From the NCBI GenBank assembly GCA_963747255.1, contig CAVVEG010000015.1:3533-67532 (forward strand): DNA of 64,000 bases. The letters are read 5' to 3'. Within the stretch, counting starts at the first letter, position 1. Every line of letters starts with the position of its first letter. This DNA is from CAIYRG01 sp963747255. Lineage in GTDB: Bacteria; Pseudomonadota; Alphaproteobacteria; Micropepsales; Micropepsaceae. Below the pieces are notes generated by a model that saw only the letters and a program-made list of their open reading frames with translations, ran no database searches and was not told the DNA's origin. Of the stretch, positions 23,951 through 31,769 are shown piece after piece. Position numbers and translations under genes: made by a program.

Positions 23951-24970
23951 TCATTTGTATAGCCTGTCGATGGCGCCCGATTTGTCGAGCGCGGCCATGA
24001 AACCCGCATCGTAGAAATCCTCCGCCTTGTGCTTGCGCATCTGCGGTGAATCATAGATCGCGAACGTGTTCCTGATGCCGTCCACTGCGGGATAGGGCTT
24101 TGCCGGCAGATCGGCGGCGAATTGGTACATCCGGTCCTGAGTGTTTCGGTCCGTGATGCCGAACCATTTCGCAAGCGCCGCGTCGAACGCGCTTTTATCG
24201 GTTTTCATCAGCGCGATCGCCTCCACAGCCGATTTCACGAAACGTGCCGCCACATCGCGGTTGCCCTTCAGCCAATCCTTTTCGGCCAGGATGCTCGAAC
24301 CCGCTACCGGAATTTTGTACGGAGTGAGATCGATGATGTCCCTCAGCTTCATTTCAGGCGCCATCGCGATCACCATGGCGCTACCCAGGAAAGCGTCTTC
24401 CTTCCCCTCTTTCAGCGGGTTCAACGCGTTGCCGTTGCCGACCAGAGTGATGTCCCGATTGGGTTCCCACCCCATCTTCCTGATCCACGCGAGCGCGCCC
24501 AGATGTGTCACCGCGCCCGGTACGGAATAGCCCAGACGTTTTCCCCTGAGGTCCTGGACGGAGGTCACATTCGGCGCCGCGATGACATGATCGCGAATAG
24601 TGCTTTCGGTCGTCGCCAGCACAACGCGTTCCACGGCATTGGGGTTGTTGGCGACACGATAGATCATCGGGCTGCCTCCGCCGATATCGATCGGTGCGCC
24701 CGACATATCGGATCTGATGTACGCTTCAGGGACGATTACGCCCGAATGGCGCGCCACATCCGCAGCGGCCGGCGTAATGAATTGGTGCACGTCGAGACCA
24801 TTCCTTGCATAAATTCCGGTATCGGCTGCGATCAGGAACGGAACCTTGTTCAGCGAAACGTCGCCGAGAGCGACGTTCAGGGGAATGGACGTGTCTGCCG
24901 CGCGCGCAGCGCCGTTTCCCGCCAATGCAACGACAATGCCTGCCAGAACCAATCCGCAGCGCCCCATCAT
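23951..24970 (-). CDS. ABC transporter substrate-binding protein (NMT1/SsuA-like)
   Basis: 339 residues from ATG 24970, signal peptide ending ARAAD. Typical of nitrate/sulfonate/thiamine-precursor binders: VPFLIAADTGIYARNGLDVH, DIGGGSPMIYRVANN, DLRGKRLGYSVPGAVTHLGALAWIRKMGW and a late helical lobe. No ATPase or permease gene is adjacent in the window, so the substrate and whether it feeds a transporter are open. The Kelch protein gene lies downstream. Confidence 0.75.
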   Translation of the reverse strand: MMGRCGLVLAGIVVALAGNGAARAADTSIPLNVALGDVSLNKVPFLIAADTGIYARNGLDVHQFITPAAADVARHSGVIVPEAYIRSDMSGAPIDIGGGSPMIYRVANNPNAVERVVLATTESTIRDHVIAAPNVTSVQDLRGKRLGYSVPGAVTHLGALAWIRKMGWEPNRDITLVGNGNALNPLKEGKEDAFLGSAMVIAMAPEMKLRDIIDLTPYKIPVAGSSILAEKDWLKGNRDVAARFVKSAVEAIALMKTDKSAFDAALAKWFGITDRNTQDRMYQFAADLPAKPYPAVDGIRNTFAIYDSPQMRKHKAEDFYDAGFMAALDKSGAIDRLYK

Positions 24971-25291
24971 GTTGTCCTCTCGCCAAATTGCCGGGATTAT
25001 ATCGGACGGGATTTGGCGATACAGCAGCCTTAAATGGTGCCGTTCCGCCAGGAAGAGGCGGTCTCGGCATCGCACCCGGCCTGGAGTTCATCGTCACTGT
25101 TATGGCGGAGCATCGGGAAACAAGATTAAGCAGAAGTTCGAAGAACGCCGGTATTGGACGGCGTAGGGTTCTTTCGCCTGATCCACGCTGGGCCGATTGC
25201 GATCCTCTCGCCATGGACGGCCTTCGAGCCGCCCATCCAGCAGCGCGGCGTCTGCCGCGCGAAATGACTCTGTTGCAAACCCACCCGCCGG
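24971..25291 (+). other. Intergenic stretch without a recognised gene
   Basis: About 320 bases between the binding-protein start and a palindromic repeat. Reading frames here are short and show no familiar pattern. It presumably holds the promoter of the minus-strand binding protein near 24971-25080. Confidence 0.4.
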
Positions 25292-25314
25292 ATGGCCGGG
25301 TCGAGCCCGGCCAT
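25292..25314 (+). repeat. Palindromic repeat unit (ATGGCCGGG...CCCGGCCAT)
   Basis: ATGGCCGGG (25292-25300), loop TCGAG, CCCGGCCAT (25306-25314), followed by GGTGGAGGGA. This resembles the dispersed ATGGCCGGGTCAAGCCCGGCCAT-type extragenic palindromes of many alphaproteobacteria. A partial GGGATGGCCGGC follows at 25330. Confidence 0.5.
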
Positions 25315-25365
25315 GGTGGAGGGACACCGGGATGGCCGGCTTAGTGAATGGGCCCTCGCACAAAG

Positions 25366-25389
25366 AAGGGCCGGTGAGAACCGGCCCTT
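25366..25389. terminator. Hairpin terminator after the Tyr/Gly-rich gene
   Basis: Perfect 10 bp stem AAGGGCCGGT / ACCGGCCCTT with loop GAGA, 14 bases after the stop of the minus-strand Tyr/Gly-rich gene. T-rich on the plus-strand side (CCCTTTCCC); works best as a strong GC hairpin for the minus strand. Confidence 0.65.
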
Positions 25390-25402
25390 TCCCGTTCACC
25401 AA

Positions 25403-25813
25403 CTAATAGCCGTAAGCGCCGTAGGCGCCGTAATAGCCGTTGCCGGTGTACGGATAACCGCTATAGCCATACGGGTAAGAGTACGTCGTGTACGGATAAT
25501 AGCTGGGCCCGTAGCCATAATTGTACTGAGTCCCGTAGGGATACCCGTATTGGTACCCGTACCCATTGTAGTAATAGCCCCGGTGCGGGGTCGCCAATGC
25601 GCCAACCACAGCACCGGCAGCAGCGCCGCCCAGAACCGGCCCAATATTTCCGTGGCCCAGCACTCCGCCGGCGAGGGCGCCGATGCCCGCGCCCAACAGT
25701 GCGTTGCTTCCCTCAGGGCTGATCTGTGCCTGTGCCGGCACAGCGGATATGGATAGCATCGCAGTCAATCCCGCAATCGCTGCGAAACCGCTCAGCTTGC
25801 CCAGTGTTTTCAT
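25403..25813 (-). CDS. Secreted glycine-zipper and Tyr/Gly-rich repeat protein
   Basis: 136 residues from ATG 25813. The signal peptide ends VPAQAQ (about residue 28). Next comes a glycine-zipper stretch (LLGAGIGALAGGVLGHGNIG, then GGAAAGAVVGAL), which suggests membrane insertion. The rest is a low-complexity tail from about residue 77 of YG and YPY repeats (PHRGYYYNGYGYQYG ... YGAYGAYGY) containing more than 25 tyrosines. Similar short proteins are called YMGG-like or glycine-zipper proteins. The role may be in the cell surface or adhesion. A hairpin terminator follows. Confidence 0.65.
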   Translation of the reverse strand: MKTLGKLSGFAAIAGLTAMLSISAVPAQAQISPEGSNALLGAGIGALAGGVLGHGNIGPVLGGAAAGAVVGALATPHRGYYYNGYGYQYGYPYGTQYNYGYGPSYYPYTTYSYPYGYSGYPYTGNGYYGAYGAYGY

Positions 25814-25998
25814 GATCGATCTCCCGGGAGATTGCTCCTCTGAGAAAACGTTTGGGAACCGGCAAAGTTTGGCAAAAGCGCTGGCTTTGCGGGTCACGCC
25901 AACGCGAGTCGCGCAGAGATGCTGCGCTCAACACGGTAAGTTTCCTGCAGCACTTTGCATCTGAAGGCTCGCATCAAATGCAATTCGTGCTGCGTCAC

Positions 25999-26457
25999 TC
26001 AGGCGCCCGGCACAATTGCTCCCTGTTTCGGCGCAAATTTCATCGTCACAAGGGATGGATGGCGAAGCGTCGCACTGACGGGACAGCTTTCTGCGATCAG
26101 CATCAGCCGGGAACGTTGCTCCTCACTCAACTCCCCGACGATTGAGATTTCCCGCTCGAAACGGTCGATCCGGCCCGTACCACCGGCACTCGCGATTTTC
26201 TCATGCCTCGTTGTGACCGAAATCGTCCCGACCGGCCATTGATGGCGCCGCGCATAGCCGCGCAGAGTCATTGCCGTGCAGGCGCCGAGTCCCGCCATGA
26301 GAAATTCATAGGGCGAAGGCCCGACATCGCGACCGCCGGCCTCGGCCGGTTCATCCGCACGCATCACATGCCGGCCTATCGTAACCAGCTCGGCAAACGG
26401 TCCTTCGCCCGTTTCCGTTACCATGACCGCATTGCCGCTCAATCGGGTTCTCCCCAT
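25999..26457 (-). CDS. OsmC/Ohr family peroxiredoxin-like protein
   Basis: 152 residues from ATG 26457. It has the OsmC pattern: ADEPAEAGGRDVGPSPYEFLMAGLGACTAMTLRGYARR (first Cys in GACTAMT) and RLMLIAESCPVSATL (second Cys in SCPV). The two cysteines reduce organic hydroperoxides. It lies seven bases downstream of the BON-domain gene, probably in one operon. Confidence 0.88.
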   Translation of the reverse strand: MGRTRLSGNAVMVTETGEGPFAELVTIGRHVMRADEPAEAGGRDVGPSPYEFLMAGLGACTAMTLRGYARRHQWPVGTISVTTRHEKIASAGGTGRIDRFEREISIVGELSEEQRSRLMLIAESCPVSATLRHPSLVTMKFAPKQGAIVPGA

Positions 26458-26464
26458 GCCGGCA

Positions 26465-27115
26465 TCAGCCGATCGTAAGTTGGTCCAGTACGTGTTGTAC
26501 CCCCGGCGCCGACCATGCGGCGTTCCTTACCGCCAGATGCTCCGGCCAGTCGCGCACTTTGCCTTCCAGGGTCACGGTGCCGCCCTCCGCGACAACGATA
26601 TTGATGCGGCCCGCTTCCACCTCGGCGCTCCGCTTCAACGCGTCCTCAATCCGGTGCTTGACGTCCGCAACACGAACGTGCGGCTTGACCGTCAGGTTGT
26701 TGATCACCGCAATAACGCCCGGCAATGGCCGCACGGCGTCTTCGGCGGCGCTGCGCTGATACTGCCACTGCACTTCGCCGCTAAGCGTGATCCAGCCATT
26801 GTTTACCGTCAGCCTGATGGAATCGGTAGGCAGCATGGAGTTCCAACTCAGAACATTCAACGCGCGTTTCGCGATCTCGTCATCCCCGACAACCGAATCT
26901 TCGGGCAGTTTCACCTCGATTTCCTGGGCGATGGCGCGCACCCCTTTTACGCGCCGCGCGGCCCGTTCGGCGGCCACCTTCTGGCCGTAACTCGTCACAT
27001 GACCGGATAGAGTCACGACGCCATCACTCACCGCGACGCCGATTTTGGCCGCATTGATGCTCGGCTCGAATTCCAGTTCGTCCAGTACATCCTGCCGCAA
27101 TTGCCTGTCGTTCAT
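26465..27115 (-). CDS. Three-BON-domain protein
   Basis: 216 residues from ATG 27115. Three BON modules of about 65-70 residues each show the D-G-x-V-T-L-S-G or G-W-I-T-L-S-G strand: VAVSDGVVTLSGHV, LTVNNGWITLSGEV and VVAEGGTVTLEGKV. There is no signal peptide, unlike OsmY, so a cytoplasmic or membrane-associated stress role is likely. It is paired with the OsmC gene (seven bases apart), which suggests an osmotic or oxidative stress operon. Confidence 0.85.
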   Translation of the reverse strand: MNDRQLRQDVLDELEFEPSINAAKIGVAVSDGVVTLSGHVTSYGQKVAAERAARRVKGVRAIAQEIEVKLPEDSVVGDDEIAKRALNVLSWNSMLPTDSIRLTVNNGWITLSGEVQWQYQRSAAEDAVRPLPGVIAVINNLTVKPHVRVADVKHRIEDALKRSAEVEAGRINIVVAEGGTVTLEGKVRDWPEHLAVRNAAWSAPGVQHVLDQLTIG

Positions 27116-27251
27116 GGTCGGCGCCTTCCTCAATCCGGTTTTCAATTGCAGCATCCCCGAATGACAGGGACGCGGCATTGATGAAGATCAATGCCGCTTT
27201 GGGCCCATCGGGGATTTTCTGGCTATCACCCGGGAGATGGGGAAAGCGCAG

Positions 27252-27461
27252 ATGAACGAACAACCGAGCCTTGTCTGTCTCGCCGCTGCAATTGCCGGCG
27301 CGGAAGCCCGCATTGCAAGACAGCGCCAGCGATTGCAAAAGAAAACCGGAACCGCTTCGACCGAATCGGCAACCGCTCTCGAATTGATGCAGTTGCAGCT
27401 CGAACGCCTGGAACGGCACTGCCTCGCCGTCGCCGCGCACAATCCCGGCCTGCTTCAATAA
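27252..27461 (+). CDS. Small helical hypothetical protein
   Basis: 69 residues from ATG 27252 (ATG 27237 also possible). It is alpha-helical (LVCLAAAIAGAEARIARQRQRLQKK ... LELMQLQLERLERHC). No family recognised. The opposite strand is also open here, so coding status is moderate. Confidence 0.4.
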   Translation: MNEQPSLVCLAAAIAGAEARIARQRQRLQKKTGTASTESATALELMQLQLERLERHCLAVAAHNPGLLQ

Positions 27462-27491
27462 CACAAGGAACGGCGCCGAAAGCGCGCCGGG

Positions 27492-27764
27492 CTATTCCCC
27501 GCCTGTCCGATACGCGAGGTCTGGTCTCATCGGGGCGGATGCCGGCGCCGGTTCTGTCATCGCGCGGCCCGTATCCGGGGTCAGCGGTTGCGCGACCTTC
27601 TTTTCCAGCTCGAGGAGTTTCTCTCGCTCGTCGGCGATGTTATCCCACTGTCTTGCAAGCTGCAGAAATTGTGCCCGCCGTAACCCGTTCCTGGCCGATT
27701 TGGCCATTGTCCGGCATTGTTCGGCATGCCGGCGGTACTCCATCACATGCATCATGGAATGCAT
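27492..27764 (-). CDS. Small helical hypothetical protein (family also at 10190)
   Basis: 90 residues from ATG 27764 (ATG 27743 gives MEYRRHAEQ and is the better match). EYRRHAEQCRTMAKSARN, then QFLQLARQWDNIADEREKLLELE, is the clearest example of the small two-helix family with the C-x-x-M-A and LA-x-x-W signatures. A Pro/Ala-rich tail follows. Function unknown. Confidence 0.6.
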   Translation of the reverse strand: MHSMMHVMEYRRHAEQCRTMAKSARNGLRRAQFLQLARQWDNIADEREKLLELEKKVAQPLTPDTGRAMTEPAPASAPMRPDLAYRTGGE

Positions 27765-27893
27765 CCGGTCAGGGTCGCACCGGACTGATTACAACCGCAT
27801 CGCGGACTGCTGAAGACAATTATTTGCAACCCACGCAGTTGTCACAATAATGTCCCTTGACCCGAAAGATGCATCACGTTGCGCGAGCGGCAA

Positions 27894-28286
27894 TCAGCGT
27901 TCCGTCCGCAAGCTGAGTATATAGGCGATCGCCGCATTCTTCTGGGCCTCCACCAGCATCAGGTCCGGCATTTGCAACGGCAGAGAATTCATGTCGCCGT
28001 GCCTGGAATCGAGAAACCTGTGCAGCGACTCACGATTCGTTCCGGACCGGTTGGCAATTGAAACAAGACTGGGCGCCGGATTGAGCAAAGCCGGAGGAAA
28101 TTCCTGATTCGGCGATACATCATGGCAGGTAGAGCACAAATTCAGCGCCAGCCTGTGTCCCGCCTCCACAGGGCCCACGGCGATCAATCGCGGCGATTCC
28201 TGCGCGGTCGCCGGGAACAGAGCGCTCAAGCCGAGAACTGTCAGCACTCCGCCGAATATCAGATGCCGCATGGGGTTTCTCCTCAC
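27894..28286 (-). CDS. Class I c-type cytochrome
   Basis: 130 residues from ATG 28286 (or 28271), signal peptide to about TAQES. A single heme site CSTCH appears near residue 51, and a Met ligand candidate near MPDLM. The C-terminal helix AIAYILSLRTER is typical. It is a small periplasmic electron carrier with no oxidase or dehydrogenase partner adjacent. Confidence 0.85.
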   Translation of the reverse strand: MRRNPMRHLIFGGVLTVLGLSALFPATAQESPRLIAVGPVEAGHRLALNLCSTCHDVSPNQEFPPALLNPAPSLVSIANRSGTNRESLHRFLDSRHGDMNSLPLQMPDLMLVEAQKNAAIAYILSLRTER

Positions 28287-28334
28287 GATGGAGGTAATTT
28301 CTGCTCGACCGCGGACCAGCCGGCATTGCGCTAA

Positions 28335-29963
28335 CCCGTCTTATTCATCGAACCTGCGAAAATGAGCGACGGATGTAGCGCGAAGCCGCCATTCGATTCA
28401 TGATTCTGGTTGCGAAGCCGATTCATTTATCGATTGAGGAGCGCCACACCCGTCATGAGCAACGATAATGCACTTCCCTTCGATCTTCCATCGGTTTGCC
28501 GCAAGAAGTTGAGCGTTGGCTTCGATGGTGGGCAGCTTTCATCGGACGCGGGCGTTCTGTTGCTGCGCAATGTCGAGAGACGGCTCGGGATCGCCTGGCG
28601 CCTTTCAATGTGCCTGAAGGACAAGCGCGATCCGGATCTCATTTTGCATACGGTCGAAGATATGCTCCGGCTACGGATGTTCGCGATTGCGTCGGGCTAC
28701 GAGGACGCCGACGATTGCGATTCACTGAGATATGATCCGATCTTCAAGATGGCGGTGGGCCGGTTGCCGGAGAGTGGCGAGCCTCTGTGCTCGCAGCCGA
28801 CGATGTCGCGACTGGAGAATGCGCCGTCGAAGATCGAGATCGCCCGTATGATGGCGGCCATGGTGGACCAGTTCTGCGAGAGCTACCGCCGCGCGCCAGC
28901 CTCGATCACGCTCGACATCGACGACACTTTTGATGCGGTGCACGGCCATCAGCAATTGTCGCTGTTCAACGCCCATTACGACGAGCGCTGCTTCCTGCCG
29001 ATCCACATCTATGAAGGAACCACCGGCAAGCCTGTGGCGGTGATCCTGCGCCAGGGCAAGACGCCCGCCGGGGTGGAGGTGCGCACCATCCTCAAGCACG
29101 TGATCGGGCGCATCCGCGGTCACTGGGCCAAGGTCAAAATTCTGGTGCGCGGCGACAGCCATTATGGCCGGATCGAAGCGATGGAATGGTGCGAACAGCA
29201 AGGCGTCGACTACATTTTTGGCTTTGGCGGTAACGCGGTACTCAAAGCCATGACCGAGGAAGCCGCCGATGTGCTGTGCGTCGAGCGTGCCACAAGTACC
29301 GCGGCAAAGCTGCGCACCTTTGTCATGCTGAGTTACGGCGCCAAGAGCTGGAATAGGGAGCGCCGCATCGCCGCGCGCATCGAAGCCACGCAGAAGGGTC
29401 TCGACATCCGCTACGTCGTCACCTCGCTCAAGGGCACGGCAAAGCATCTCTACGAGACCGTCTACTGCGGCCGCGGCCAGGCCGAGAACTTCATCAAGTG
29501 GCACAAGGCTCAGCTCGCCTCGGACCGCACCTCATGTCGAGATCCAAAGGCCAATCAGTTCCGGCTGATCCTGCATACGGCCGCCTATTGGCTCATGCTC
29601 ACCATGCGCAATGCGATCGCGAAGCGTTCGCTGCTCTCGGTCGCCGAGTTCGCGACGCTGCGCCTTCGTCTGATCAAGATCGCCGCTCGCGTGATCGAGG
29701 GTACGGCCCGCATCCGTGTCTTCCTGCCCACCGCATGTCCTGATCGCACAATCTTCCGCCAGCTTGCCGGGCGGCTCTGCGCAGCCGGACCTTGAGCAAC
29801 GCGGCGTTGTCGCCGCATCGAACCCTTCGTCGAAACCACAAACCAGAAAAATAAAATCGCAGATCGACGCGTCCACAGCATCCGACGCGATCGCAGCGCC
29901 GCGCCGCGCGTCAAAAATCACGCCCAGGCGATCAACTATGACATTTTTGATGAATAAGACGGG
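28335..29963 (+). mobile_element. IS1380 family insertion sequence
   Basis: 1,629 bp. Inverted repeats CCCGTCTTATTCATC at 28335-28349 and inverted at 29949-29963, with the 4 bp direct repeat CTAA (28331-28334, 29964-29967). It carries a single uninterrupted transposase on the plus strand and looks intact. Confidence 0.9.
28455..29795 (+). CDS. IS1380 family transposase
   Basis: 446 residues from ATG 28455 (MSNDNALPFDLPS). DDE-type transposase with the family opening GFDGGQLSSDAGVLLLRNVERRLG, the catalytic ITLDIDDTFDAVHGHQQLSLFN, VKILVRGDSHYGR and CGRGQAENFIKWHKAQLASDRTSC, carrying the third acidic residue. The frame is complete, so the element may be active. Confidence 0.92.
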   Translation: MSNDNALPFDLPSVCRKKLSVGFDGGQLSSDAGVLLLRNVERRLGIAWRLSMCLKDKRDPDLILHTVEDMLRLRMFAIASGYEDADDCDSLRYDPIFKMAVGRLPESGEPLCSQPTMSRLENAPSKIEIARMMAAMVDQFCESYRRAPASITLDIDDTFDAVHGHQQLSLFNAHYDERCFLPIHIYEGTTGKPVAVILRQGKTPAGVEVRTILKHVIGRIRGHWAKVKILVRGDSHYGRIEAMEWCEQQGVDYIFGFGGNAVLKAMTEEAADVLCVERATSTAAKLRTFVMLSYGAKSWNRERRIAARIEATQKGLDIRYVVTSLKGTAKHLYETVYCGRGQAENFIKWHKAQLASDRTSCRDPKANQFRLILHTAAYWLMLTMRNAIAKRSLLSVAEFATLRLRLIKIAARVIEGTARIRVFLPTACPDRTIFRQLAGRLCAAGP

Positions 29964-30165
29964 CTAAATCAATTCGAAATAATTCCCGGATTCGGGCACA
30001 GAGCTTGCATGTCATTTTTCTGATATGCGCGGCTGTTATCTAACGGATGCGATTGATTCGGAATCGATTGATTCAGATCAGGTCCGGCACACGCAGATCG
30101 CCCATATTGGCGGCATTATATTGCTCAATTTCTAATCAATATTATTGAACAGGGAAATTTCCCGG

Positions 30166-31665
30166 ATGCGGGTTTTGTTTGCGACAGCGGAGGCGTTCCC
30201 TCTGGCAAAAACCGGCGGGCTCGCGGATGTGTCCGCCTCGCTGCCCGCCGCGCTTTCCCAGATGGGCACCGACGTGCGCCTGATCATGCCGGCCTACCCG
30301 CAGGCGCTCGCACGAGCCGGTCGAGTCCGCGAGGCGGCAAGGCTTGGAAGTTTCGGTGCCTGCGGGCCGGTGCGCCTGCTTGAAACCATGCTTCCCGGCC
30401 GCAATATTCCCGTTTGGCTGATCGATTGCCCTTCCCTTTATGATCGCCCGGGTTCGCTGTATCAGGACGAAAACGGCGTCGACTGGCCGGACAACGATCT
30501 CCGTTTTGCGCTGCTCAATCACGCCGCAGCGGCAATCGCCTGCGACGGACCCACCGGATGGCGCCCCGATATCGTCCATGCCAATGACTGGCATTGCGGA
30601 CTGCTGCCACTGCTGTTGGCGCAGCGCGGCGCAGCCAGACCCGCGACCCTCTTCACGATTCATAATCTCGCCTATCAGGGTCAGTTCGATGTCGGCCGAT
30701 TCGCCGGCCTCGGTCTCCCCCCCGGTTCGTTCAACGATCTCGAATTCTGGGGCCGCATCTGCTTCCTGAAAGCCGGTATCGCGGCGGCCGACGCCATCAC
30801 CACCGTCAGCCCGAACTATGCCCGGGAGATCCTCTCGCCGGAATTTGGCTGCGGACTGGACGGGCTGTTGCGTGCGCGCAGCGAGAGTCTGACCGGGATT
30901 CTAAACGGCGCCGACTACGGTCTGTGGGATCCTTCGACCAATTCCTGGCTTGCCTGCAATTACGGTCCAAATGCGATGGCGGGAAAGGCTGTCTGCAAAC
31001 AGGCGTTCCGGGACGAACTCGGCCTCGAACAGACGGACGCGCCACTACTCGCATTCATGAGCCGGCTCGTTCACCAGAAAATGCCGGACGTCCTTTTGGA
31101 AGCGCTGCCGGCCCTGCTGAATCAGGGCATGCAGTTGGCCGTCGCCGCCGATGGCGAAACGCAATACCGTCATGGCTTCGAAGCGCTCGCCGCGCGCTAC
31201 CCCGGACAGGTCGCGGTTCATATCGGCTATGACGAAGGTCTTGCCCACCGGCTGATCGCCGGCGCCGACATGCTGCTGCATCCCTCGCGTTACGAACCCT
31301 GCGGCCTGGTGCCCATCTACGCCATGCGATATGGGACCATTCCCATCGTGCGCCGCAGCGGAGGAATGGCAGACACGGTCACCGATTACGCCCCGGAAAC
31401 ACTCGCCACAGGCGAAGCGACAGGTTTCATGTTCGAACCCGTCACCGTTCCCGAACTCACAGCCTGCGCAATGCGCGCTTCCGACCTGCAGCGGCAACCG
31501 ATTTCATGGCGCAAATTGCGGGCCAACGCGATGCGACGCGATTTCGGCTGGCGCCAATCCGCAGCAGCCTATCTCGATCTTTATCACTCCCTCACCGCGC
31601 CCGCTTCGGAAGAGCTTGATTTCGCGTGCAGCCATCGCCTGACCCGGAGCCCCGGCGGCGCATGA
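30166..31665 (+). CDS. glgA: Glycogen synthase (ADP-glucose type, GT5)
   Basis: 499 residues from ATG 30166. N-terminal MRVLFATAEAFPLAKTGGLADV (the usual substrate loop reads K-V/T-GGLADV), then WRPDIVHANDWHCGLLPLLL, LFTIHNLAYQGQF, TTVSPNYAREIL, and the C-terminal Rossmann motifs PLLAFMSRLVHQKMPDVL and HPSRYEPCGLVPIYAMRYGTIPIVRRSGG. It adds glucose from ADP-glucose to glycogen. The start lacks a clear Shine-Dalgarno. It is followed by ppsA on the same strand with 104 bases between. Confidence 0.92.
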   Translation: MRVLFATAEAFPLAKTGGLADVSASLPAALSQMGTDVRLIMPAYPQALARAGRVREAARLGSFGACGPVRLLETMLPGRNIPVWLIDCPSLYDRPGSLYQDENGVDWPDNDLRFALLNHAAAAIACDGPTGWRPDIVHANDWHCGLLPLLLAQRGAARPATLFTIHNLAYQGQFDVGRFAGLGLPPGSFNDLEFWGRICFLKAGIAAADAITTVSPNYAREILSPEFGCGLDGLLRARSESLTGILNGADYGLWDPSTNSWLACNYGPNAMAGKAVCKQAFRDELGLEQTDAPLLAFMSRLVHQKMPDVLLEALPALLNQGMQLAVAADGETQYRHGFEALAARYPGQVAVHIGYDEGLAHRLIAGADMLLHPSRYEPCGLVPIYAMRYGTIPIVRRSGGMADTVTDYAPETLATGEATGFMFEPVTVPELTACAMRASDLQRQPISWRKLRANAMRRDFGWRQSAAAYLDLYHSLTAPASEELDFACSHRLTRSPGGA

Positions 31666-31769
31666 CGACAAAAAGTCCCACCGCGCGCGTCTGATTTGTC
31701 CGGGATCAATGCACCGGCTCCTGTTATAGGCCATCAAAATAGCGAATTTCGTTTCAGCCAGGATAAACC

